In this document: in pieces, positions 6,940-14,306 of the stretch
Layout: each line of letters begins with the position of its first letter
Numbering within the stretch: the stretch's first letter is position 1
Source: CAYZJB01 sp964478735
GTDB lineage: Bacteria; CLD3; SB21
Length of the DNA: 16,414 nucleotides
Assembly: GCA_964478735.1 (NCBI GenBank)
Contig: CAYZJB010000066.1
Location: 1-16,414, forward strand
Direction of reading: 5' to 3'
The notes under the pieces: model-generated
Told to the model about the DNA's origin: nothing
Databases searched by the model: none
The model's input: only the letters and a program-made list of their open reading frames with translations
Position numbers and translations under genes: made by a program

Positions 6940-6953
6940 TAAGGATTTAGATC

Positions 6954-8414
6954 ATGACCGACATACGCACACGCTACGCACCCAGCCCGACGGGGTTTCT
7001 CCACATCGGAGGCCTGCGAACGGCGCTGTACAATTATCTTTTTGCACGGCATCACGGCGGCAAATTCATTCTGCGCGTCGAAGACACGGACCGGGCACGG
7101 TTCGTCGACGGCGCCGTCGAGGATTTCCTGCGTATGCTCGAGTGGGCCGGCATCGAAATCGACGAAGGCCCCGCCAACGGCGGTCCGTACGGGCCGTATT
7201 ACCAGTCGCAGCGGCTTGACCTGTACAAGAAACACGCGGAGGAATTGCTCGCCAAAGGCCACGCCTATCGATGTTTCTGCACGGCGGAACGGCTCGACCA
7301 GATGCGCAAGTTTCAGGAAAAATCGAAACTGCCGCCAAAGTACGACCGGCTCTGTCTGCGCTTATCGGAAAAAGACGTTCAGGAAAAAATCGCCGCGGGA
7401 ACGCCATTCACCGTACGCATGAAAGTTCCGGACGACACGACTGTGGGATTCAAAGACCTGATCCGTGACAATGTCGAATTTGCCAGCGCCAACATCGACG
7501 ACCAGGTCCTCGTCAAGTCCGACGGCTTCCCGACGTATCACCTGGCCAACGTAATCGACGACCATTACATGAAAATTTCCCATGTCATTCGGGGCGAGGA
7601 ATGGGTATCGAGCACGCCGAAACACGTTTTGCTTTACCGGTATTTCGGCTGGGACCTACCGCAGTTCGCGCACCTGCCGCTTTTGCTGAATCAGGACCGC
7701 AGTAAAATGAGCAAACGTCAGGGCGACGTCGAAGCGCGCGCGTATCCGCCCAAAGGTTATCTGCGCGACGCGCTGGTTAATTTTATCGCTCTGCTCGGAT
7801 GGAACCCGGGCGACGACCGGGAAATTTTCACGATGGAGGAGTTGATCAGGGAATTCTCCATCGAACGCGTACAGAAAGCCGGCGCGGTGTTCAACCTGGA
7901 AAAACTCAACTGGCTCAACACCATGCACATCCGCCGTTTGTCGGACGAAGAGATATTCAACATGATCAAGACGGATTTAGAAAGGGAAGGGTACTCCGAT
8001 TATCCCAAACAGTACGTCAAACGTGCGATCGGGTTGATGAAAGAGCGGATTAATTTTTTACATGAACTGTTCACCTTTTCCCGATACTTCTTCAAAGACC
8101 CGGACACATTCGATGCCGACGGCGTAAAAAAACGCTGGACGGCCGACGCCAGAAGCAGGCTCCAGGCCATTCGGGAACAGCTTGACGGGCTGGAAAATTT
8201 CACGCACGACGGTTTGGAACAATTATTCCGCACGTATGCGGAATCGCTCGGCGTCAAAGCGAGCGAACTCATTCACCCGGTGCGTCTCGCCATTTCCGGA
8301 ATGACGCTGGGTCCGGGGCTGTTTGAATTGATCGAGGTGTTGGGCAAGGAAACCGTTTTACGCCGGCTGGACTACGCCATTAAGCATTTCGAAGAAATCG
8401 TTTCAAAAAAATAG
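6954..8414 (+). CDS. gltX: Glutamate-tRNA ligase
   Basis: Cytoplasmic class Ic synthetase that charges tRNA-Glu, and tRNA-Gln where the enzyme is non-discriminating. It has 486 residues, a standard bacterial length. The HIGH-type signature is SPTGFLHIGGLRTALYN, with HIGG as usual for GluRS, and RVEDTDRAR follows. A zinc-site pattern is formed by Cys107, Cys109, Tyr130 and Cys134 (CFC and YDRLC). GFPTYHLANVIDDH comes next, and KMSKR lies at 251-255 in DRSKMSKRQGDVEA. The alpha-helical anticodon-binding cage fills the C-terminal part. The ATG has AAGGA 8 bases upstream, directly abutting the right cassette repeat. I cannot tell from sequence whether it also charges tRNA-Gln. Confidence 0.97.
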   Translation: MTDIRTRYAPSPTGFLHIGGLRTALYNYLFARHHGGKFILRVEDTDRARFVDGAVEDFLRMLEWAGIEIDEGPANGGPYGPYYQSQRLDLYKKHAEELLAKGHAYRCFCTAERLDQMRKFQEKSKLPPKYDRLCLRLSEKDVQEKIAAGTPFTVRMKVPDDTTVGFKDLIRDNVEFASANIDDQVLVKSDGFPTYHLANVIDDHYMKISHVIRGEEWVSSTPKHVLLYRYFGWDLPQFAHLPLLLNQDRSKMSKRQGDVEARAYPPKGYLRDALVNFIALLGWNPGDDREIFTMEELIREFSIERVQKAGAVFNLEKLNWLNTMHIRRLSDEEIFNMIKTDLEREGYSDYPKQYVKRAIGLMKERINFLHELFTFSRYFFKDPDTFDADGVKKRWTADARSRLQAIREQLDGLENFTHDGLEQLFRTYAESLGVKASELIHPVRLAISGMTLGPGLFELIEVLGKETVLRRLDYAIKHFEEIVSKK

Positions 8415-8424
8415 CAACCCGTCA

Positions 8425-8570
8425 TGGGACTGTCCCAAAGGCCTGCGTCATTGCGCCTGTCCGAGTGAGCCGAGGGAAGCGAAGCTATCTCATTATATCA
8501 ATTAAACAATGGTTTTCCTTCGTTTCTATGCTCCTCGGAATGACATGTACTGCCCGTTTGGGACAGCCCA
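8425..8570. mobile_element. MITE-like inverted-repeat element
   Basis: About 146 bases with terminal inverted repeats: TGGGACTGTCCCAAA on the left and TTTGGGACAGCCCA on the right, matching except for one extra A. Inside each arm lies a second shared block: GTCATTGCG on the left and CGGAATGAC on the right (one mismatch). Each arm also carries a GAAG-rich segment (GGAAGCGAAGC and the reverse of CCTTCGTTTC). This nested layout is what I know from non-coding repeats with a GTCATTGCGAG core in many bacterial genomes. No gene is inside. It fills most of the space between gltX and the beta-lactamase, and could act as a transcript-end hairpin. Confidence 0.65.
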
Positions 8571-8606
8571 TCTTCACTCGTTACCTCGGTATCCTGGAGT
8601 CTGACC

Positions 8607-9350
8607 ATGGGATTGAAATTTCCACTGCTATCGATGTCGGTGTTTTTCACCCTGTCGACAACGATGGCACAAACGGATTCACTCGATGCCGTCATTACTC
8701 CTCTCGCGTCCGACGTGTTTGTCCACACTTCATTCAAGCGGCTGAGTGGGTCTCCGTATCCTTCCAACGGTCTGATCGTTCGGACGTCGGCGGGCATGGT
8801 CCTGATCGATAACGCCTGGGACGAGAGACAGGCGCGCCAGATCATCGGTTGGGCCCGACAACGATTCGATCAACCCGTCGTCCTGTGTGTCGTCACTCAC
8901 GCCCACGACGATCGCACCGGCGGTTACGCGGCGCTGGACTCCGAAAAGATACCGCTGTGGTCGGCCCAACACACGGCGGAGCGGTCCAAAATTTCTTCGC
9001 TCCGCGGCATCTTACCCAACGACACGCTGATCCGGGTGGGCAACACGGACATTGAAATTCATTTTCCCGGCGCAGGCCATGCACCGGACAATATTGTTGT
9101 GTGGCTGCCTTCAGAAAAAATTCTTTTCGGCGGTTGTCTCGTAAAAAGTGCGTCGGCAACACACCTCGGCAATATCGCCGATGCCGATCTCGACTCCTGG
9201 CCGGCTGCCATTCAGGATCTTTTGCAACGTTATCCCGACGCCCGTTGGATCGTTCCCGGCCATCACAAATGGTCCGGCCGGGATGCGTTGGCTCGCACGT
9301 TACAACTGCTGCGGAATCACTCAGACGGACCTCGAAAAAAATCACCCTGA
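8607..9350 (+). CDS. bla: Subclass B1 metallo-beta-lactamase
   Basis: Secreted zinc enzyme predicted to hydrolyse beta-lactams including carbapenems, in the periplasm. It has 247 residues, typical of B1. The signal peptide MGLKFPLLSMSVFFTLSTTMA probably ends near AQ at 21-22. All six B1 zinc ligands are present: His98, His100 and Asp102 in THAHDDRTGG, His158 in GAGHAPDN, Cys177 in FGGCLVK, and His219 in VPGHH. Lys180 and Asn189 (GNIADAD) occupy the B1 substrate-binding positions. The stretch DNIVVWLPSEKILFGGCLVK is close to CcrA from Bacteroides. GGAG lies 7 bases before the ATG. His220 after the last ligand replaces the usual glycine. Actual resistance depends on expression and cannot be judged here. 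Confidence 0.92.
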   Translation: MGLKFPLLSMSVFFTLSTTMAQTDSLDAVITPLASDVFVHTSFKRLSGSPYPSNGLIVRTSAGMVLIDNAWDERQARQIIGWARQRFDQPVVLCVVTHAHDDRTGGYAALDSEKIPLWSAQHTAERSKISSLRGILPNDTLIRVGNTDIEIHFPGAGHAPDNIVVWLPSEKILFGGCLVKSASATHLGNIADADLDSWPAAIQDLLQRYPDARWIVPGHHKWSGRDALARTLQLLRNHSDGPRKKSP

Positions 9351-9515
9351 CACCGCCTGCTTCGGTCCCTGCCTCACTTCGCAATCGAAATGGCAGAATT
9401 CACCGTTTGGATAGTCTTTTGTAGACCACTTCGACACATTCTACACTCGTCCGGCGCAAGGCCTGGAACTTCCGTGTTCGTTCACGCGTTTAGGGTTCAC
9501 ACGAAAGGACCCGCC

Positions 9516-10223
9516 ATGACCAACGCCGATCTCCAAAACGTTTTTCAAACGCTTTCCACCCCGCTCATTGCCGACGCTTGTCTGCGTCTGAAACTATCTC
9601 CCCGTGTCGCTCCGACCGGCATGATGCCCCTCCTTACCGGCCGAACTATTGCCGGACGTGTGCTGCCCTGTAAACATTACGGCAGCGTCGATATTTTTCT
9701 GGAAGTAATGGCCGAGTCGTCGCCGGGAGATATTCTGGTGATCGACAACGAAGGTCGAACGGACGAGGGCTGTATCGGCGACCTTACTGCACTGGAGGCG
9801 ATGGCCCGCAAGCTGCACGGCATCATCGTCTGGGGATGTCACCGGGATACGCCGGAGCTTTTGCGGCTCGGTCTTCCGATTTTCACCTACGGTCGTTTTC
9901 CCGGCGGTCCGGTCCGGCTCGACCCGCGTGAGCCCCACGCGACAACGTCTGCACGAATCGGCTCCTTCACGGTCACTCGTAACGATGCAGTTTTTGCAGA
10001 CGATGACGGCGCGGTTTGGGTACCGTTGTCGCACGTCGATGACGTCGTCCAAACGGCCATCAAAATCGCGACAACGGAACGGCGTCAGGCGGAAATTGTG
10101 AGGGCGGGAAAAACGTTATACGAACTTCTTGGCGTTGAGGATTATGTAAAGGTTCGTGCGGCAAAACCCGACCGGACGTTCCGCCAGCATTTACGCGAAC
10201 GCGGCGGCGCGATCGAGGAATGA
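9516..10223 (+). CDS. RraA-like / HMG aldolase-type protein
   Basis: A 235-residue cytoplasmic protein of the RraA superfamily, which includes 4-hydroxy-4-methyl-2-oxoglutarate aldolase, oxaloacetate decarboxylase and the RNase E inhibitor RraA. Seen features: STPLIADACLRL near the N terminus, SSPGDILVIDNEG at 68-80, and GIIVWGCHRDTPEL with the signature Arg110-Asp111, which binds substrate or metal in the aldolases. PIFTYGRFP and FADDDGAVWVP follow. The ATG at 9516 with AAAGGA upstream replaces a longer reading from 9390, whose extra 42 residues have no family counterpart. It ends back to back with the kinase gene on the other strand. Aldolase or decarboxylase activity is more likely than RNase inhibition, but the substrate is unknown. 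Confidence 0.85.
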   Translation: MTNADLQNVFQTLSTPLIADACLRLKLSPRVAPTGMMPLLTGRTIAGRVLPCKHYGSVDIFLEVMAESSPGDILVIDNEGRTDEGCIGDLTALEAMARKLHGIIVWGCHRDTPELLRLGLPIFTYGRFPGGPVRLDPREPHATTSARIGSFTVTRNDAVFADDDGAVWVPLSHVDDVVQTAIKIATTERRQAEIVRAGKTLYELLGVEDYVKVRAAKPDRTFRQHLRERGGAIEE

Positions 10224-11339
10224 TCAAACGGCAGGCAATACGACACGGAACGTCGATCCACGGTCGACCCGGCTCTGAACGTCGATGCGTCCACCGTTGA
10301 TCTGAACGAGGGAATGGGCGATGGATAAACCAAGGCCGGCGCCTTGCTGCTCGACCGACTCACGGTTGACCTGATAAAATTTTTCAAAAATATGCGGCAG
10401 TTGATCTGCCGCTATGCCGACGCCCGTGTCGGTTATTTCCAGAACGGCATTGCCATCAACGGCGAGCGTACGGATGGTCACCGTCCCGCCGGGTTTGTTG
10501 AATTTCAACGCGTTGCTGAAGACCCTCTCGGCGACGTCGGCGATCTGATCGACGTGAACATGTACCTTGGCCAGCCCTTCGGCAAGGTTGAAGACGACCG
10601 GAATATCCACGGCTTCGGCCATTTTGACAAATTTCGGCCGCAAATGACTGAGGATGAAATTCAACCCGACGATCTGCCGCGCCTCGTTATATTCTCTCTC
10701 TGCTTCGCCCGCCGTGATCCGGGTCGTGACCAGAAAATCGTTGAGCAGCGCGTCCAACCGGTCGCCCGATCGTTTGATCCTCTGGAGCAGTTCCTGCAGC
10801 TCTTTCGGTTCAAAATGCATCGATTCGTCGAGGAGCAGGTTGGCCGTGAGCTTGATGATGAAAAGCGGCGTATTCACTTCATGCGTCAGCGTCGAGAGGA
10901 TCGTCCGTTTGACGCCATCGACTTCTTCGCGCATCCGGTCGGCCGTCGTCGAACGGATTTCCTGGACCCGTTTCAATTTTCCGCGCAAGGAGACGAGCAG
11001 GTCCTCCTGGGAAATCGGTTTGGTCAGGAAATCGTCGCTCCCAATCTCTTTGCCGTGCCGCCGCCGGTCCGCATCGGAATGGGCGGTCAGGAAAATAAAT
11101 GGAATGGGCCGCCATTCGGAAATTTCTTTGACGGCGTGATAGAGCTCGAATCCGTCCATGCGTGGCATGGAGATGTCGCTGATGATCAGGTCGGGGATAG
11201 ACGCCTTCAGTTTTTCCAACGCTTCGACGCCGTTGGCCGCGAGGTCGACGTCGTAGCCGGCCCGCTGCAGGTAGATGCTGAGGAGTTGACGGTTTTGAAA
11301 ATCGTCCTCGACGACAAGGATTCGGGTTTGGGGGTTCGT
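10224..11339 (-). CDS. Soluble receiver-histidine kinase with a non-canonical start
   Basis: A response-regulator receiver fused to a histidine kinase, 371 residues if started at the ACG at 11339. The receiver spans 1-120: RILVVEDDF with acidic residues 11-13, phospho-acceptor Asp55 in SDISMP, Thr85 in FLTAHSD, and Lys107 in FLTKPIS. The kinase follows: H-box THEVNTPLF with His153, N-box Asn276 in FSNALKFNKPGG, G1 DTGVGI at 304-309, FEKFYQ, and G2 GAGLGLS from 333. No membrane segment is present, so input must arrive through the receiver. The first ATG/GTG/TTG in frame is TTG 11219, inside the receiver at residue 41. The upstream frame is open back into metG to an in-frame TGA but holds no ATG, GTG or TTG. 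The ACG gives MNPQTRILVVEDD with GGAG 8 bases upstream. It lies 17 bases after metG. Confidence 0.85.
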   Translation of the reverse strand, partial: TNPQTRILVVEDDFQNRQLLSIYLQRAGYDVDLAANGVEALEKLKASIPDLIISDISMPRMDGFELYHAVKEISEWRPIPFIFLTAHSDADRRRHGKEIGSDDFLTKPISQEDLLVSLRGKLKRVQEIRSTTADRMREEVDGVKRTILSTLTHEVNTPLFIIKLTANLLLDESMHFEPKELQELLQRIKRSGDRLDALLNDFLVTTRITAGEAEREYNEARQIVGLNFILSHLRPKFVKMAEAVDIPVVFNLAEGLAKVHVHVDQIADVAERVFSNALKFNKPGGTVTIRTLAVDGNAVLEITDTGVGIAADQLPHIFEKFYQVNRESVEQQGAGLGLSIAHSLVQINGGRIDVQSRVDRGSTFRVVLPAV

Positions 11340-11347
11340 GGAAAATT

Positions 11348-11351
11348 CTCC
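11348..11351 (-). promoter_or_regulatory. GGAG ribosome-binding site ahead of the ACG start of the kinase
   Basis: GGAG on the minus strand, 8 bases before the ACG at 11339. It decides the start in the absence of any ATG, GTG or TTG upstream of the receiver domain. Confidence 0.5.
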
Positions 11352-11356
11352 GATGG

Positions 11357-13429
11357 TTACGAGATTCGTGCACCCGGCGGAACGGCCGCTTCCGGCGTCA
11401 AAATCCGAAGCGACGTATCATCTCCCGCCGTCAACAGCATGCCGCGCGATTCGACGCCGCGAATGACGGCCGGCTTCAAATTCGTGATCACGATCACTTG
11501 CTTCCCGACCATCTGTTCCGGCGTGTAATGCAGCGCGAGACCGCTGACGATTTGACGTTTTTCCGTTCCGAGATCGACGTCGAGCCGAAGCAATTTATCG
11601 CTGCCTTTGATTTTTTCGGCCGACAGCACCGTGCCGGTTCGCAGGTCTAATTTTTTAAAATCGTCGATCGTTACGGTCGTTTCGTTTTCCATGGCCGTTT
11701 TTTTCTCCTCGATGGTCGATTTCAGTGCGTCGATTTCCGATCGAATGACGCCGTCGTCTATTTTGGTGAACAAAATTTCCGCCTGTCCCAACGCGTGCCC
11801 CTCGTCCGTCTCGGCCTTCCCGACGTCGTCCCACGCGACATCAGTAACCTTGCCCGGGAGATTGAGCATGCGCCAGACCTTTTCGGCGGTAAAGGGGATG
11901 AACGGGTGCATGATCACCGCCAGTGCTCGAGACACGGCGATACTGACGTTCAACGTCGTCGCACAGCGGGCGCGATCGGTTTTGACAGTCTTCCACGGCT
12001 CGCTGTCGTTAAAATATTTATTGGCCGAGCGGGCCAGGTCCATGAACGCACGGCACGCGTCACGGAAACGGAAAGACTCGAGGTATTGTCCGACGGCATC
12101 CCGTGTTTTCGCAACATCGTCCAGCATGTGCCGATCGACCGCGTCTAATCTTCCACGAGGCGGAACTTTATTGTCGAACTGGCGGCCGACGAAAGCCAGT
12201 GAACGGTTGATGAAATTACCGAGAATGTCTGCCAGTTCGTTGTTGTTTTTCGCCTGAAAATCCTTCCACGAAAAATCCGTGTCCTTCGTTTCCGGCAGAT
12301 TGCACGTCAACGTGTATCGCAGCGGATCAGGGGGGAATTTTTCAAGATAATCTTTGACCCACACGGCGTAGTTACGGCTCGTCGACAACTTGGCGCCCTC
12401 CAGATTCAAAAACTCACACGCCGGGACGTCCGATACGAGCGCCAGTTTGCCTTTGGTCTTCCCCTGATTGTATGCCATCGCGATGATGGGAAACATGATC
12501 GCGTGGAAAACAATGTTGTCCTTGCCGATAAAATGGACCAGCTGTGTATCGGGGTTTTCCCAGTAGTGTTTCCACGCGTCCGGTTTACCGGCGGACATCG
12601 CCCAGTCTTTGGTCGCCGAGATGTATCCGAGCACCGCTTCAAACCAGACATAGATGACTTTTCGCTCCGCGCCTTCGATCGGCCGTCCCTGACGGTCGTG
12701 TTGCGGAACTTTTACGCCCCAGTCGATGTCGCGCGTAATCGCCCGGTCGGACAGTCTTTGCGCAAACCAGCCTTTGCAGTAATTGATGACGTTGTCTTTC
12801 CAGTGCGTTTTGGTATCGATCCATTTTTCCAGAGCGTCCTGAAAATCTCCCATCGGGAGATAAAAATGGGTCGTCTCACGCGCCACGGGACGGGTGCCCG
12901 TCACCTTACTTCGCGGATCTTTGAGGTCCATCTGGTTGAGATACGTCCCGCATTTTTCGCACTGGTCGCCGCGGGCTTCGGGATTCTGGCATACCGGACA
13001 CGTCCCTTCAACGTACCGGTCGGAGAGGAACATGCCGGCTTTTTCATCGAACCACTGCATCTCCGGTTTGCGTTTCAGCAGGCCCTTCTCCAGCAGATCC
13101 AGGAAGATTTCCCGGGCCGTTTCATGATGGATGGGCTTCGACGTACGGGAATAGAAATCGAAACTGATCCCCATTCGGGCAAACTCATCCTGAATGATGG
13201 CCGTGTACCGATCGACGAGAGCCTGAGGCGTCACGCCTTCTTTTTCGGCCTGGATGGTGATCGGGACGCCGTGTTCATCGCTGCCGCAGATATATAAAAT
13301 ATCGCGGCGTTTCAAGCGCTGGTACCGGACATAAATATCGGCGGGTAGATACGCGCCGGTCAGGCGACCGATGTGAGACGGCCCATTGGCATAAGGAAGC
13401 GCGCTGGTAACAAGGATCGGACGATTCAC
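11357..13429 (-). CDS. metG: Methionine-tRNA ligase with C-terminal Trbp111 domain
   Basis: Cytoplasmic class Ia synthetase charging elongator and initiator tRNA-Met, 690 residues. The N-terminal catalytic signature is ALPYANGPSHIGR at 10-22, where the last position of the HIGH motif is Arg and not His. GSDEHGVPI follows. A zinc knuckle has CPVC and CEKCG, then WFEAVLGYISATK and FIGKDNIVFH. The KMSKS equivalent is KLSTSRN, the form I know from Bacteroidota. The anticodon-binding helical domain follows. Residues about 580-690 are the tRNA-binding Trbp111/EMAP fold (LDLRTGTV, GSDKLLRLDVDLG, RQIVSGLA, NLKPAVIRGVESRGMLL), which usually also mediates dimerisation. The start is GTG at 13429 with GGAG 9 bases upstream. 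It lies in a minus-strand series after the two MBL genes. Confidence 0.96.
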   Translation of the reverse strand: MNRPILVTSALPYANGPSHIGRLTGAYLPADIYVRYQRLKRRDILYICGSDEHGVPITIQAEKEGVTPQALVDRYTAIIQDEFARMGISFDFYSRTSKPIHHETAREIFLDLLEKGLLKRKPEMQWFDEKAGMFLSDRYVEGTCPVCQNPEARGDQCEKCGTYLNQMDLKDPRSKVTGTRPVARETTHFYLPMGDFQDALEKWIDTKTHWKDNVINYCKGWFAQRLSDRAITRDIDWGVKVPQHDRQGRPIEGAERKVIYVWFEAVLGYISATKDWAMSAGKPDAWKHYWENPDTQLVHFIGKDNIVFHAIMFPIIAMAYNQGKTKGKLALVSDVPACEFLNLEGAKLSTSRNYAVWVKDYLEKFPPDPLRYTLTCNLPETKDTDFSWKDFQAKNNNELADILGNFINRSLAFVGRQFDNKVPPRGRLDAVDRHMLDDVAKTRDAVGQYLESFRFRDACRAFMDLARSANKYFNDSEPWKTVKTDRARCATTLNVSIAVSRALAVIMHPFIPFTAEKVWRMLNLPGKVTDVAWDDVGKAETDEGHALGQAEILFTKIDDGVIRSEIDALKSTIEEKKTAMENETTVTIDDFKKLDLRTGTVLSAEKIKGSDKLLRLDVDLGTEKRQIVSGLALHYTPEQMVGKQVIVITNLKPAVIRGVESRGMLLTAGDDTSLRILTPEAAVPPGARIS

Positions 13430-13496
13430 GACTCAGGACTCCGAAAACATAGGGATAGATGAATACCGGGAGGCTGCTGAAAAAATTGGCCTGTTG

Positions 13497-14306
13497 TCAA
13501 ACGGTGTAGACGATATCCTGCTGCGCACACGCCACGTTGAGGTTTTTATATTTACCGCGCAGATCTTCGCAGATTTCATCCAGTTCACGATCCGTTCGTA
13601 GCGGTTCGTGGTGCGTGAGCAGAAGGAGCGGCGTACCCGATCGGATGCCGTTGGCGCAGGCCATGTCGAAGGTACTGTGCCCCCAGCCCGCACGATGTTC
13701 GAGATATTCACGGGCATGGAACATGGCGTCGTGAATGAGGATATCGCAGCCTTTCGCCCATTCTATAAAGTCGTGGTTGACCTCGTTGTCGATCGCTTCA
13801 TGATCGCTGGCATACACGATCGTCTTCGATCCGTCGGAAATTTTATAGGCAAAACACGGATCGGTGTGGTTGAGCGGATGAAACGAGATGTCGAACCCGT
13901 TGATCGTGACGGAACCGTCGAGCCGGTGAAATTCAAACTTCGAATTGAGCTGTTTCCATCCGTCGAACGGTCCGTAACTTCCGTCGAAATAAATGTCCAT
14001 GACTTCTTTCAACTGTTCGACGGGAAAGGGCGAGTAAAAATGATTCGTGCTTTTCGGATGATGGATCGGTCCGAAGTAGTTCAATCCCTGAATATGGTCC
14101 CAGTGAAAATGGGAAATCAGGATGTGAAACTCTCCCATCTTGTTCGCCAGATTGTCCGAATAATAACCGATCCCGAATCCGGCATCGAGGATCAGCGACC
14201 GGCCGCCTTCGCTGACGAGCACACAGGGCGTATGGGCGCCGTATTTGAGCGTATCTTCCCGCGGGGCGCTGATCGATCCACGCGTTCCGTAAAACACCAC
14301 GTTCAC
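13497..14306 (-). CDS. MBL-fold metallo-hydrolase, second of a coupled pair
   Basis: A 269-residue cytoplasmic metallo-beta-lactamase-fold hydrolase of the group opening GTRGS (GTRGSISAP at 7-15), which resembles PhnP-like and TaR3-like phosphodiesterases. Predicted metal ligands are His66, His68, Asp70 and His71 in SHFHWDH, His147 in PLNHTD, Asp168 in YASDHE and His232 in LLTHHEP. The segment GWGHSTFDMA (His210) is typical of the group. A phosphodiester or cyclic nucleotide substrate is likely but unproven. The start is GTG at 14306, overlapping the upstream stop as GTGA, with AGGAGG 7 bases before it inside the preceding gene. This points to translational coupling. It shares fold and motifs with its upstream neighbour but has clearly diverged. 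Confidence 0.85.
   Translation of the reverse strand: MNVVFYGTRGSISAPREDTLKYGAHTPCVLVSEGGRSLILDAGFGIGYYSDNLANKMGEFHILISHFHWDHIQGLNYFGPIHHPKSTNHFYSPFPVEQLKEVMDIYFDGSYGPFDGWKQLNSKFEFHRLDGSVTINGFDISFHPLNHTDPCFAYKISDGSKTIVYASDHEAIDNEVNHDFIEWAKGCDILIHDAMFHAREYLEHRAGWGHSTFDMACANGIRSGTPLLLLTHHEPLRTDRELDEICEDLRGKYKNLNVACAQQDIVYTV

Noticed and set aside
9390..9515. Longer N terminus for the RraA-like protein
   Set aside because: The extra 42 residues have no counterpart in the family, and the ATG at 9516 has its own AAAGGA.
10344..11528. A 394-codon plus-strand frame opposite the kinase and the end of metG
   Set aside because: It is the antisense shadow of well-supported receiver, kinase and MetRS coding sequence; its composition is not protein-like and no motifs are seen.
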